From Nakazawaea peltata (Eukaryota; Ascomycota; Pichiomycetes; Alaninales; Pachysolenaceae), in assembly GCA_001599355.1 (NCBI GenBank), contig BCGQ01000002.1, positions 323,554 through 387,553 of the forward strand: 64,000 nt of DNA. Reading direction: 5' to 3'. This document shows positions 48,521 to 58,929 of the stretch, in pieces. Position 1 is the first letter of the stretch; each line of letters begins with the position of its first letter. The notes under the pieces are model-generated. The model saw only the letters and a program-made list of their open reading frames with translations. It was not told the DNA's origin and searched no databases. Both the position numbers and the translations under genes were made by a program.

Positions 48521-51027
48521 GGTACGAACTTTTTTTATATGATTCAGATTATTAAAACATCAACTTTATACTAAGGGGTAATTTGATCTTGGTAAACTCT
48601 TGGAATAAAAATATGGCGGTGGATATGACGAATAATGAAGCGAATGACTGTCTAGAAAATGAGAATGAGCTATGGTCGATGACCTATGACTAGAATGGAT
48701 TTGTCCACCGGGAAAAAAATATGACTATGTGATAAATACCGTCCACTGACTCTAATTAGAAACACAAATTGAGACAGGTGTCTGGATATATATAAAAAAG
48801 AGCTAATTCACAAAATCCTTATTTCTGTAAGCAAAGGATCAAAAAAAGAAAAGATAACGTCTGGCAGAGATCTATTTCAGATTGTCACAATCAAGCGCCT
48901 CAGCAACTCCGCTAAATCATCAAAACAGTAATATGAAAACACAGTGGAGAAATGAATTAGTTTGAAAAGAGCAACTTTTGTAAGGAACAATTAGAACAAT
49001 CAAGTGCCAAAACAACACCGATGACACAGTAGATGAATTTCAAGATTCGGCACTTGATACATGCGAGTTTGTAAACCTTCATAATATTACCTGCGAAGGA
49101 ACCAGAAATTCTCTGCGACAGCGCTCCTCACTGGCTCACTCTCTATTGTTAACCTGTCCCGAAGCAGAGACACCTCTGCCACATCTAGCTTCGTATTCCT
49201 GGTATGCAGTGACATGCAGATGCAGCAAGTCGCTCGCACAATCTAGTGTTTACATTTGCCTGTTTTGGGAAATCTCTTAGCGCGAAACAGAAAAATATAC
49301 TACACGGTAACGTAAACAAAAAAAATAATCTGCAAGACACGCACTCGATTCTTCACTACAAGCATTATTTGTCGATGCTTTAGTAACTATTCACCGCAAC
49401 CTTGTTTGAGAGGCATCGAACGGAATTGCCTGCAGTGGTCCGCGCCAGGTCTTCATAGGCGTTGTTAGTTAAACTTTGTCTGAGACTGTTTATATGGTTA
49501 TAAGTGTCAGGGTGACTAAACTTAAATATCAAGAGCTCGGCGTTTTTGTACTCAGGTCCCGACAACTATTGAGAGTCTTACAAACGTTGCACTACATTAC
49601 GATTTAGACCTTGCAGTTTACTGCCTTTCTACTTGCTCCGATCAACGTAATATATTTGCTGGAGTGCAATAATTGTCGCGACATTCTCCCTCAGCCACTG
49701 CTCAAATACAGATCTTCCTGTCCGCATTGTCCTTGTTTCCACGAAAAGCCGCGTCTTACGAGATTCCATTGCCTTCTGCTACAGATCCTCAATAGCTGTA
49801 CCCTCTAACTTTAATCCGGTATTTCAAGAAGATCGTACTTCATTAGCCTACATGTTTATCAACCTAAAATATGCCCAAGAGCGCACATAGAAACTTGGCC
49901 CTGGACTTGAAATTGCTGACTTGTTTAAAGTTTCCGCAGGATATTAGTACCTCTGCTGGTGGAATTTGAGGACCCAGCTCTACTTGTAGCTTCTTTCGCG
50001 CTAAGAAATATAATATCCGTGCTCGATCTGTATTACTTTACCCAGTGCGCATTAAACTTAAAATAAAGCGAAAACAGAAACTTCAAAACACCGTCTGCTC
50101 CTGATCGGCAATAGGTACTCGGTCTAAATTTAGCATTTTAGTATTATTCTAACGGACTACTACCGTTGATCCTGGTAATCACAAGAGACGGAACTGAAAA
50201 CCAAGGTTTTTGAGGTCCCTTATTATTCGTTGGTGCGATTAACTTTTTTCGGGTTTATAATTTTTCATTTTCCCCACGAATTTTGGATCTAAATTTTCCA
50301 TGTACTAGCACATAATTGAACTGTTGAAGAGAATTGAGTTTGCTTGAGTTTGTTTGGTACCCATGATGCGAAGAAACCCACCAATGACAATCGGGCTTAA
50401 CTGTAATTGTGAGAAGCCTCAAATCAAAATATCCCGTTATGGCTTTTGCCAGCTGCCGTGCCTAGCTTTCCCCATTTTCCCTTCTATGCAGCGCAGTGCA
50501 TACTTTCCTTCCTCGGCCTGTTAGTTCCAGCAACTTAATCAGTAAATAGATAAATAAAGAAACTCAGTACTATGCTAATAAAGGTCCCTAATCCGGCATT
50601 CTCCTGATTCGGCATGGGATCACAGAGAAGGAATAACAATAGTTATTGTTAAGTCGAATTGCGGAGGGTAAACAAGTCAGGAGAATTCTTTTAGTATAAA
50701 AAATGATTTTTGCACCTTATTCGTAAAAGAGAAACCTTATTCTACTATTCGGCTATATGAACTTAATTTCTTAGTTCAATGTCACAATTATCTTCCACTC
50801 AGTCACACCTTATTAGATACGGCTTTACTATCAAGCATGACACCCCTTTAAGTTTATGAAGTAAAATTGATATATAATTTATTTATAGGAAAAAATTACT
50901 TATGCAGTGAAAAGTGACATACAATTCGTATCCCGGAATCAAAACATACTATGACACTATTCGCACTATTATCGTATTTAATATCACAGGAATGTCGTTA
51001 GTTTCCCGACAAGACGAGTGTTGATGT

Positions 51028-51042
51028 ATGTCACGGTGACAT
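51028..51042. repeat. 7-bp inverted repeat ATGTCAC-G-GTGACAT
   Basis: A perfect dyad with a one-base centre in the gene-free region. GTGACAT also occurs alone near 50904. Confidence 0.8.
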
Positions 51043-51265
51043 TGTAGTATTAAACTTTAATTCTAAAGCATAACTATACATAATCACGCGCATTAGTGAC
51101 AGAATACGGCATGTGACCCCTCAAACCCCCCTTTTGTGTTAAAATTAAACAAGTATCTATGGTTACTGATGTATCTTTGCGACGCAAGAACAGCAAATGT
51201 TTAATTAAATGTCATCTCAAAACTATTAACAAGCACGAGAAAAGAGGGTAAAATCGATTCCCACC

Positions 51266-51298
51266 ACTTCGGCACTGACATTTAAATGTCGCTGAAGT
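51266..51298. repeat. 33-bp imperfect palindrome
   Basis: The core GACATTTAAATGTC (51277-51290) is a perfect 14-bp palindrome. Flanks ACTTCGGC and GCTGAAGT pair with one mismatch and a three-base bulge. It is suited to a cruciform, hairpin RNA or dimeric site. Confidence 0.8.
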
Positions 51299-51609
51299 TA
51301 TTCCGAATGTACTCGAAATCATCAATTATGCTTGACAGATTCGGTGTCACTATACACAAAAGTACTAGAAATGAAGGGCTCACATTAGCCGAAGCATCTT
51401 TAATTAAGCCGATACATTTTAGAGGAAAATACGGAACTAAACTAAATCAATTAATGCAATTATAACGTGCCACAACTTCAACATGACAACCTTTATCTGA
51501 GCCGAAGAGCACTAAAGATCATGTATATAATAAACCTTGCATAGCTAACCCAATGATAAGAGACAAAAAAGAACAGTAAAAAGAAACAAAAAGAGGCCAA
51601 TCCTTGAAA

Positions 51610-52743
51610 TCAATGTTGGTTTCTAAGGTGAACCTTGAGATGCTGACCTAAGTTATCGGACCTGGAAAACTGCCTTGTGCAGCAATGACACTTATAGGGC
51701 CGTATAGTGGAATGAAGAGAACGTGCATGCCTTTTCAAGTGCTCTAATCTCACAAACATGACCCCGCAAACCAAGCATTGGAAGCAAGAATTATTCACTA
51801 AGAATTTATATTGGCAAGACTCATTGTCTGACTTGACAACAAGTCGATGATCTTGATTTCTAGGTTTACCTTTTGCAGAAGGAACCATTCCCGTGACTTG
51901 AGATGACCTCGTGCAGCCCGATCTAACATTTCGTTTTCTCTTATTGTTGTTTGCTGGCTTGTTAGATTCCAGCAGGCGTTTTAACAATCGAATCAGTTTA
52001 GATTTGGCTGCTCTTGAAGATCTTATCCTAGAGGGGACAAATTTAGGAGATTCATGCACAGAGACTTCTTTTAGAATGACACTTGCAGAAGTTTGATCTT
52101 TCTCAATTTTAATCGATATTTCCGAGTTGCTCTTTGATTCTTCTTCGTAATCAGAGTCATTCCTTGTAGTTTCCGATAAGCTCCCCACCTCCTCATCATA
52201 GCTAATACCTAAGCCGATGGTCTGAGCCTTATAAATATCAGGGAATTTGGGCAGATCGTTATTCGAATCTGAGAAGTCGTCGTCCTCAAACACTTCACCA
52301 AGAGAAACACCTTCAATGGTGGCTGGGGAATATAAGCAATCATTCCCTTCTTGATTAGAGGTAGGTAAACTCCATAAATCAAATGAATCATTCAAGTCAT
52401 CCTCATCATCGAATAAAATCTTCCTAAAGACACTCTGTGTCTCGATTGGTGGGGTGATATAGAATGAAGAAGTCGTTGATTGACTGAAAATTGACCCTGA
52501 AGAATAACTAGAATAAGTGGTGATTTTATTATGGAATGGCAAATCCCATAACCCCCCCGAAGAAGTGGATGAAAAAGAAGAAAAAGATGAAGCCGAACCC
52601 CTTCGAAAAGTCGAATTTTGAGATTCAGAACTTGCATTGGAATTGGTGTCCTCACTCAACTGGGAACTGCTTCCCCAATCTATGATTTCGGAGACAATAA
52701 GGGGCACCTCTTCTGAATTTTCAATCTGTTTGGAAACAGTCAT
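51610..52743 (-). CDS. Msn2/Msn4-like C2H2 transcription factor
   Basis: The 377-residue protein has two C-terminal C2H2 fingers, FQCLVCGVMFVRLEHLKRHARSLH and YKCHCCTRQFSRSDNLGQHLKVH. They follow the Msn2/Msn4 pattern (EHLKRH-x-RS-x-H and FSRSDNLxQHLKxH), which binds AGGGG stress elements. The N-terminal region is Ser/Asp/Glu-rich and disordered. Basic stretches (KLIRLLKRLL, NNNKRKR) lie before the fingers and may carry the nuclear signal. Relatives include Mnl1, Com2 and Usv1, so the exact orthologue is uncertain. A stress or metabolic regulatory role is inferred. The ATG at 52743 is the first in frame. Confidence 0.82.
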   Translation of the reverse strand: MTVSKQIENSEEVPLIVSEIIDWGSSSQLSEDTNSNASSESQNSTFRRGSASSFSSFSSTSSGGLWDLPFHNKITTYSSYSSGSIFSQSTTSSFYITPPIETQSVFRKILFDDEDDLNDSFDLWSLPTSNQEGNDCLYSPATIEGVSLGEVFEDDDFSDSNNDLPKFPDIYKAQTIGLGISYDEEVGSLSETTRNDSDYEEESKSNSEISIKIEKDQTSASVILKEVSVHESPKFVPSRIRSSRAAKSKLIRLLKRLLESNKPANNNKRKRNVRSGCTRSSQVTGMVPSAKGKPRNQDHRLVVKSDNESCQYKFLVNNSCFQCLVCGVMFVRLEHLKRHARSLHSTIRPYKCHCCTRQFSRSDNLGQHLKVHLRNQH

Positions 52744-53927
52744 TGTTTGGAAGAGTTGATTGATTTATGATAAATAAGAGCTAAATTATGGAAAGATGAT
52801 CCAAATTAAAAGTTGGAAATTGAAGAAGAGGGATAGGAGAGAAAGAGTGGTTTATATAAAAGACGTTTCCATGGAAATTATGTTGCGATGGGGACAATTA
52901 GGTGACCCCTTTTAGTGTAAAGATATTGAATTGAAATTGTGACTACTGCCTGTAGAATATGTGAAAGAGTAGGCGCGTTTGGGATGCATGATGACAGGGC
53001 GATGAGTATATGCGGCACTCCGGGAGGGGAGATGAATGGAGGGGTTGGTTTGTTGTCGATACGGAGATCGGCAAGTGTGGTGTGGATGACGCCAATGACA
53101 TGGTGACACTCTGACACGGTGACACACTGTCAAACTTTATGCACCATACAAATAATTTTTTTTTTTTTAAAAAAAAGAGGGTAATTACATATTGATATTT
53201 AATGAGCAGTTCTTATCCTCCCCCGAAGCTGAAGATTTTTCCCCGAGAGCGCGTGCTGAACAGAACTTTAAAAAAAAATCAGTCGCCGAAAAGTCGTGTA
53301 CATCCCATTTCCAATTGCGTGCCTGCTTTTGGCTGCTTTGCCCACCGGCAGAAAGTATTTTCGCTTCTTTCATAATATCATTTCCTAATTAGGATAATTA
53401 CTTCAGATAACCGTGCGCGCAAACGAGCGCCGACCCCGCTTTAACCGGAAACACACTGCGTGAAATTTGTATCGAGTGGAATTTGTCCTTCTTATCAGAT
53501 AGCGTAGCGAAGGCGGAGTAATTGGTGAGACATCTAACCATACAAAGGTGTCAAAGTCAATTAACAACATATTCACCTCCCTGTAGCTCCTCTAAGTATT
53601 CTGAACGCATTTACATCATATAAATCTCCCATCCCCTTCTACCATCCCCCCCTCCTTTCCCCCACTAAGCAACCTTGCCCTCGCCTTTACCCCCCTAAAA
53701 AAATTGCCCTCCCGCATAAAAAGCAAGAATTTCAAATTACCCAAAGGGCACAAATAATTTCAAGAGCCCAATTAAACTAATTAACAATTAATTCCTATTT
53801 AATTCATCATCATCTAGGAACCAAAGGAAGATAGTGACACTTTGTCTACTGCGTTGAACCCCTATTGATTAACAGCGCTTGAAAAAGCTGGTCTTTTTAT
53901 TCCTTTACCCTTGATTACTTGTTGCCC
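52744..53927. other. Divergent promoter region of the Msn2/4-like gene and EIS1
   Basis: The 1.2-kb region includes GTGACAC-type repeats (about 53091-53130), a T/A homopolymer tract (about 53155-53176), an Mcm1-like box at 53383-53394, an AACCGGAAA and a pyrimidine-rich C-tract stretch before EIS1 (about 53630-53700). No additional gene is supported. Confidence 0.55.
53383..53394. promoter_or_regulatory. Mcm1/MADS-box-like palindrome
   Basis: TCCTAATTAGGA is a perfect 12-bp palindrome with a CC(A/T)6GG core, upstream of both flanking genes. Function inferred from motif. Confidence 0.4.
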
Positions 53928-56633
53928 ATGTCCGCCACAGTTCAAGTCGCAGACCACGAGAGAATCTCGTCGATGGCCTCGTCCAAGTCCACCTATTCCA
54001 GATCTTCGGTCTACCAAACCAATGGCAAACCTTTAAGTGAGGAGGCCATCTACAAAGCCAAATTGAAATATGGAGTGTACAATAAGCCTGGGGCCCCAAC
54101 TGTTGGTGTCCAGAACAGCGCCTCCGACTCGGCTGCTTTATTGGCTGCTCAGACTGACTTGTCGGTCCAACCATATAGAAGAAACTTGTCTTCCGAGGCT
54201 GCTACCGCCGCTTTAGTGGCCAAGACTGACTCGGCTCCAAAGGCCTGGAAAAGAGAGAACTTTGCCCCAGATGCCGAGTACGCTGCCATCAGTGCTAAAT
54301 CTCAAAAATTCCCATTCCAACTGAGTGATGAAGCCGAAGAATTGGGCTCCGAATACGCCAGTTCCGACGCTGCTGCTTCTTCCGTCTTGAAGAAGAAATC
54401 CTCCACTATCGCCAGAGAAGCTTTAGAAGATTTGTATGCCTTTGACGATATCAGAAATGGTACTGCTACTTTCACACACTTCGATGGGTCCGTTTTGAAC
54501 TCTGCTCTGGAATCCAAGGCTCATCAAGTCGCCTATCCTTCGGTCCGTGCTAAGGGAAGCTCCATGAAGATGAACATTGGTGACGTTCATAAACAATCCT
54601 CCTTGAATGCCTCCAAAACTATGACTTCAAGATCTAATCCTTCTTACAATGCTGCCAGATCAGGAATTGAGACTCAAAATAAGTACAATTACGGTGGAGG
54701 TGAGGTCAATATCTCCAATATCACTCTGGCTGCTACTTTGAGTGCTAAGAAATCCATTCAAAGCAGATTGAACGACGATTCCAAGGACTACCGTACCGGA
54801 ATTCCAACCGCTTCCGACTACACCAACAGATCTTTGGCCTCTTCTGGTGCTGGTCTGTCTTTAAGTAAAGGTGGGTTCAGTGACTACGCAGCTGTTGAGC
54901 GTCTGAGTTTGAAGAACAACACTTTGGTCTCCAAGAGTGTCTATGCCATTGCTGCTGCCAATGCTGACCGTACTTTGACCATGTTGGACAACCAAACTGC
55001 CACCAAGAACTTGATGAACAACCGTGAGGTCAACCTTAAGGCCCTTCAAATCCTGCAAGAGAACTTGAAGAAACGTAATGCCAATGCCGGTAAAGTCAAC
55101 CTCGGTGGAGGTTTGATGATGGACCCTAAAGAGTTGGAGACCATGGCTGCTTCGATCGTCAAGCCTGTTTTGACCGAGATCGACGCTAAGGCTGTTGCTC
55201 AAAGAAAATCCGATGCTGATCTGGCCAAGTACAAGACCCAACAGAAGATGAAACGTGAGGAGTACCGTATGGAGCAAAAGAAGCTGAAGCTGGCTGCTGT
55301 TAAACTGAAAGAAGACGAGAAGAAGGCCCGTAAACTGAAATTGGAAGAAGAGAAGGGTTCCGAAAAGTCCAAGCAAGATGAGTTGATCAAGAAACGTAAA
55401 GGTGAGGTCAAAGACCAAGAGAAGGTCTTGGAAGACAAGACTGCCGAGGAAGATGGAGAGAAGGAAGCTCTTTTGACCGAGAAAGTGGAGCTGCAAAAAG
55501 TAATTGACGATGCTGCTGCTCTGAAGAAGGCCGAGCGTGACCTGGAACTGTCTCTGCTTCAAGCTGAGAAGGACGAGGAAGTTGCTCCTATTTTGGAAGA
55601 GTTCAAGAAAGAGACTCTGCTGTTGGATGAGCTGATTGCCAAGAGAGAGGCTGCTCAGAAGTTGGCTCTGGAGCATGGTGAACGTGCTACTAAGGCCGAG
55701 GAAGAATTGACTTCGTTGAAATCCAAATTACTGGAGACCGAGGCTTCTATTGAAGCTTTGAAGGAGGAATTAGTTGGTCACAAGGAGACTTCAGCTAAGG
55801 AATCCAGCGAGGCCGAGTTGAAGCTGAAGGAAGCCGATGCTGAATTGACTTCTAAACTTCTGAAGGAGCAAGAATTCGTCACCAACAACGAGAAATTGTT
55901 GGCCGAGAAGGCTGAATTGCAATCCAAGAGAGCTGCCGCTTTGGTATCGTTACAAGAAGCTAAGAAACTGGCCGTTTCTCACGAATTGGCTGTCAGAGAC
56001 GCTTTACCAGAACATTTACAGAAGGATGTCAATGAAGAAATCAGCGACGAGGAAGAGATCGATGAAGATCAGTTCAATACCACCGATGAGGAACCTGAAC
56101 TGGAAGAAGAAGAACCAGTTGTTCAACCAAAGGATTCTTCCGCTCCAACCAAGTCTGTTATTGAGCTGGGAGCCGAGTCTACTTTAGGTAAGACCATTCC
56201 TAAAGTCACTTCTACTGCTACCGGATCCGCTAAGAAAGTACAAAAGAAAGCTACCGGGCCAGTCAAGAAGACCGTCGAATCTGGTAAGAAATCGTCTTGG
56301 AAATCCAAGGTCAAGGGATTCTTAGGAGGAAAGAGTGCTCCAGTTGAGAAGAAGACTACTCTTCCAGCTAAGAAAACCACCACCAAGGAAAAGAAGGTTG
56401 TTGAAGAACTGGCTCTGGCCCCTCTGGCCCTGACTGCTCTGGTCACCACCGAGAAATCCGAACCAGAAGAACCAAAAAATGAGTTGAAACAAACCTTCTC
56501 AGGTTTCAGCCAAGGTTCGATCCCAGACGAGGACGCCAAGAAGAAAGAAATCTCCACCGAAGACGCCAGTGATTCCATCTTAGAGAACAAAACCGAGGCC
56601 TCTAAAACCGGAGTCTTCAAAGAGGACATCTAG
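53928..56633 (+). CDS. EIS1: Eis1, eisosome protein
   Basis: The 901-residue product (ATG at 53928) has the Eis1 N-terminal pattern: LSEEAIYKAKLKYGVYNKPG, then repeated blocks with SAALLAAQTDLSVQPYRR and TAALVAKTDSAPKAWKRE. Repeated ALQT/AAAT-type helices follow, and a long charged coiled coil spans about 410-680. The C-terminus is acidic, then Lys-rich. Eis1 belongs to plasma-membrane eisosomes under the MCC domain, with Pil1 and Lsp1. The coiled coil uses CTG often, so under the Ala code several apparent heptad leucines become alanine. Strong codon bias suggests high expression. Confidence 0.93.
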   Translation: MSATVQVADHERISSMASSKSTYSRSSVYQTNGKPLSEEAIYKAKLKYGVYNKPGAPTVGVQNSASDSAALLAAQTDLSVQPYRRNLSSEAATAALVAKTDSAPKAWKRENFAPDAEYAAISAKSQKFPFQLSDEAEELGSEYASSDAAASSVLKKKSSTIAREALEDLYAFDDIRNGTATFTHFDGSVLNSALESKAHQVAYPSVRAKGSSMKMNIGDVHKQSSLNASKTMTSRSNPSYNAARSGIETQNKYNYGGGEVNISNITLAATLSAKKSIQSRLNDDSKDYRTGIPTASDYTNRSLASSGAGLSLSKGGFSDYAAVERLSLKNNTLVSKSVYAIAAANADRTLTMLDNQTATKNLMNNREVNLKALQILQENLKKRNANAGKVNLGGGLMMDPKELETMAASIVKPVLTEIDAKAVAQRKSDADLAKYKTQQKMKREEYRMEQKKLKLAAVKLKEDEKKARKLKLEEEKGSEKSKQDELIKKRKGEVKDQEKVLEDKTAEEDGEKEALLTEKVELQKVIDDAAALKKAERDLELSLLQAEKDEEVAPILEEFKKETLLLDELIAKREAAQKLALEHGERATKAEEELTSLKSKLLETEASIEALKEELVGHKETSAKESSEAELKLKEADAELTSKLLKEQEFVTNNEKLLAEKAELQSKRAAALVSLQEAKKLAVSHELAVRDALPEHLQKDVNEEISDEEEIDEDQFNTTDEEPELEEEEPVVQPKDSSAPTKSVIELGAESTLGKTIPKVTSTATGSAKKVQKKATGPVKKTVESGKKSSWKSKVKGFLGGKSAPVEKKTTLPAKKTTTKEKKVVEELALAPLALTALVTTEKSEPEEPKNELKQTFSGFSQGSIPDEDAKKKEISTEDASDSILENKTEASKTGVFKEDI

Positions 56634-56860
56634 TCTCTTGTCCAGTCTTTAGTCCACTACGTTTTTTCTCTTCCCTGTTTTATTTCCACCGTTTTTAACC
56701 TTTAGTTGTTGTTTTTGTTGGTGATTATCACCATTTATTTGTCATTATTACTGAATCAAAATATATTGTATAAGATTAACATCATTAGACATTACTCTAC
56801 TCGTAGTTACGGTTATCTACACTTTCTAATATCAATACATAATCCTATTAGTACACATCC

Positions 56861-57361
56861 TTAATATTGTCCCCGTATTCTTCTTGCCAATTGCATGTCT
56901 TTTTGCATGATGGTGACTCTTTTCAGATGAAGGGCACATAAATTGGTGTCCTCGAATAAGTTCACCAAAAAAGTTTCGCTCAGTTCCTGTAACAGCTGAA
57001 TCAGAACGCTTTGCCATCTTAGCCCGTATTGCGCAGAAGGCATACAATCGATCAGGATCTCCCTCACTAACCGGGCAAAGGGTAACTTCCTCAACAATAA
57101 GTCGGTCGATTTTTGGAACCGACGGATCTCTCTTAACAGTAACACTCCTGGTTTATATTTTCTTCTTTGCCTGACGGGCACTGGATCTCCTGGCTGATTT
57201 CTTTGAAGTCCTGTGTGTGAGCTTGACCCTAGACTCCTTCCAGGCACAGATTTAGTTCCACTTACTCCTCCTGGTCGGGTCCCACTGGGTCTCTTACCAC
57301 TAGGTCTATTACCTTTACCAACACCGGGTCTAGACCCTGCTTGGGCTGTATTTCTTGCCAT
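56861..57361 (-). CDS. CSE4: Cse4, centromeric histone H3 variant (CENP-A)
   Basis: This 166-residue histone has a Gly/Ser/Pro/Arg tail (1-65) and a histone fold (about 69-166): [53 protein letters not shown] and [18 protein letters not shown]. Trp in RWQS, the extra residues in loop 1 and the long tail distinguish CENP-A from canonical H3. It marks centromeric nucleosomes and seeds the kinetochore. Residues 75, 120, 123, 127 and 146 are CTG codons. All five align with alanines conserved in H3/CENP-A, the strongest evidence here for CUG=Ala. Two Mcm1-like sites lie upstream. Confidence 0.96.
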   Translation of the reverse strand: MARNTAQAGSRPGVGKGNRPSGKRPSGTRPGGVSGTKSVPGRSLGSSSHTGLQRNQPGDPVPVRQRRKYKPGVLLLREIRRFQKSTDLLLRKLPFARLVREILIDCMPSAQYGLRWQSVLIQLLQELSETFLVNLFEDTNLCALHLKRVTIMQKDMQLARRIRGQY

Positions 57362-57663
57362 TATGGGTTATGATCTTAGTTCTATCACCACACACACCAA
57401 TGCTGATCTATCAGAGCCTTAACCGCTACCTACTTCTGATCTGTTTCTGCTTAATTCACACTGAAAATTTTCTCGACAATTACCGGATGACCCCTCTAAT
57501 TTTCCCAGCTCTCAATCAAAAAACCCTCCTATACCTGTCTCTATGGCTTAAATCTATCTAAATCGCCCCAATTCACCTGGTCCACGACTAAATCTTCTCC
57601 TAATCCGCCCCAATTATTTGCTACTCTTTTGAAGTCCAGCCATTTTTGCGTCTGCAAATTAAA

Positions 57664-57679
57664 TTTCCTAAAACGGAAA
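57664..57679. promoter_or_regulatory. Degenerate Mcm1-like site upstream of CSE4
   Basis: TTTCCTAAAACGGAAA keeps both TTTCC and GGAAA arms of the Mcm1 dyad, 303 bp before the CSE4 ATG. The core has one C that departs from the A/T consensus. Confidence 0.35.
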
Positions 57680-57730
57680 TATTCATTAAATTGAACCGAG
57701 CAAATTATCAATAAATACACATAGATCAAC

Positions 57731-57746
57731 TTTCCTAAATAGGAAA
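57731..57746. promoter_or_regulatory. Mcm1-like site upstream of CSE4
   Basis: TTTCCTAAATAGGAAA matches the 16-bp Mcm1 dyad (CC-W6-GG with TTT/AAA flanks) 370 bp before the CSE4 ATG. In yeasts Mcm1 controls cell-cycle transcription at G2/M and M/G1. Confidence 0.5.
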
Positions 57747-57879
57747 AATAAAGATCAGCAAACTATCAAATCCACATGCATAAAAGGGATAATTATTTTA
57801 TTTACACTGTTAATATTGAGGATAAACTTAGCATAGGTAAAAACGTAAAGTAAAAAGGTATCGAGATAAATACTGGTAT

Positions 57880-58929
57880 CTAATTCTGTTGGCTCAGCTT
57901 AAAGTTGAAATATTGAGCGAAAGTGTCTCCGACAGATTTCTCCAAATCGATCAAAGTCAAGCCTGAGTTTTCAACCACCTCAGAACAATCGAATTTATCG
58001 GGGCTGGTTAAAGAAGCTTTAACTGTAGCCTCATCTACGGAGGCAATCTTCCCCTTTAATTCTGGGTATTTCTCGTTCAAGAAATTGATCATCCAGGCAT
58101 CCGAATAAACACCTTGAGCAATAAATAATCTTTGGCCAGCCAATTTTGGATTCTTCAACAGCAACACATGGAGCTGGGCGACATCTCTAACATCAGCGAA
58201 AAGTCCATTTGGAGGTCCAGGTCTAGGTGGCTGTCTGGGCTTCGACTCCAGCATCATTTTCATGAGTAAACTACTAATTGGCAATTTCTTCAACCCCCAT
58301 GATTTCTCAAAAGCTTGGGGACCAATAATGTGAGGAGGAACAACGGTAGAGAACTCGAAGTCTGGCTTTTCTTCTTTAACAAATTCCCAAGCAGCTTTCT
58401 CAGCATAAGTCTTGGAAACAAAGTAAGCAAGCATATCAGTTTTGTTGGCATCAGAATACTCAATAGAATTCCAATCTTTGGCTGTGTAGACATGGTCCTT
58501 ATCAGCCAGACTGAAATTTCTAATTGCAACTGCTGAAGAAGTGAAGACAACATTCTTGACTTGAGGACCATAATTTTTAATGGCCTTTAACAAGTTTATA
58601 TTACCATTGATAGCAGGTTTGACAAAAAAAGCCTCCCTGTCATCTCCTGCAACAAACGTAAATGGAGAAGCGGTATGTACAACATAGACAACTTCAGGGT
58701 GGCTCTTCAATACCTCATCGTAAGCACCCTCAACACCCATCTCAGCTACAACTTCATAAGACACATCCAGTTCAGGGTAAACTTCCTTGAAATTGGAAAC
58801 CATGGTATCCCCTTTCTCTGAAGATCTCACGACTCCAATTACCTTGAAGTTGTCCTTCAACAAAAAGTTGACAATGTGTGAACCCACATAACCGGAGGCA
58901 CCTGTAAGTAAGACAGTTTCTTTTGACAT
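57880..58929 (-). CDS. GRE2: Gre2-type NADPH-dependent ketoreductase (extended SDR)
   Basis: This 349-residue extended short-chain dehydrogenase has the nucleotide fold VLLTGASGYVGSHIVNFLLK at the N-terminus and VRSSEKGD. The serine in VVFTSSAVAI and YFVSKTYAEKAAWEF (Tyr-x3-Lys) form the catalytic centre, and a substrate lobe contains FSTVVPPHIIGPQ. The family includes S. cerevisiae Gre2 (methylglyoxal/isovaleraldehyde reductase, 342 aa) and many paralogues in other yeasts. It is cytosolic and often stress-induced. The physiological carbonyl substrate cannot be read from sequence. Confidence 0.9.
   Translation of the reverse strand: MSKETVLLTGASGYVGSHIVNFLLKDNFKVIGVVRSSEKGDTMVSNFKEVYPELDVSYEVVAEMGVEGAYDEVLKSHPEVVYVVHTASPFTFVAGDDREAFFVKPAINGNINLLKAIKNYGPQVKNVVFTSSAVAIRNFSLADKDHVYTAKDWNSIEYSDANKTDMLAYFVSKTYAEKAAWEFVKEEKPDFEFSTVVPPHIIGPQAFEKSWGLKKLPISSLLMKMMLESKPRQPPRPGPPNGLFADVRDVAQLHVLLLKNPKLAGQRLFIAQGVYSDAWMINFLNEKYPELKGKIASVDEATVKASLTSPDKFDCSEVVENSGLTLIDLEKSVGDTFAQYFNFKLSQQN

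Larger units (their letters stand above)
48521..51609. other. 3.1-kb gene-free region with palindromes
   Basis: This is the longest stretch in the window with no supportable coding gene, lying between the MIH1 start and the 3' end of the Msn2/4-like gene. It becomes AT-rich towards 50.7-51.6 kb. Dyads include AACAATA-GT-TATTGTT (about 50635-50650), ATGTCAC-G-GTGACAT (51028-51042) and an imperfect 33-bp palindrome at 51266-51298. Candidates are a long MIH1 regulatory region, a large non-coding RNA gene, a replication origin or a centromere. I cannot choose between them by eye. Confidence 0.5.
57362..57879. other. CSE4 promoter region
   Basis: 518 bp between the CSE4 start and the 3' end of the GRE2-type gene (both minus). 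Two Mcm1-like boxes are present at 57664 and 57731. No other gene seen. Confidence 0.55.

Noticed and set aside
49380-49808. Two short frames in the 3.1-kb gene-free region
   Set aside because: About 60 codons each, the first without an ATG start; expected by chance.
54861-55676. 271-codon open frame antisense to EIS1
   Set aside because: It mirrors the EIS1 coiled coil with biased codons; the Leu/Gln-rich product has no family features.
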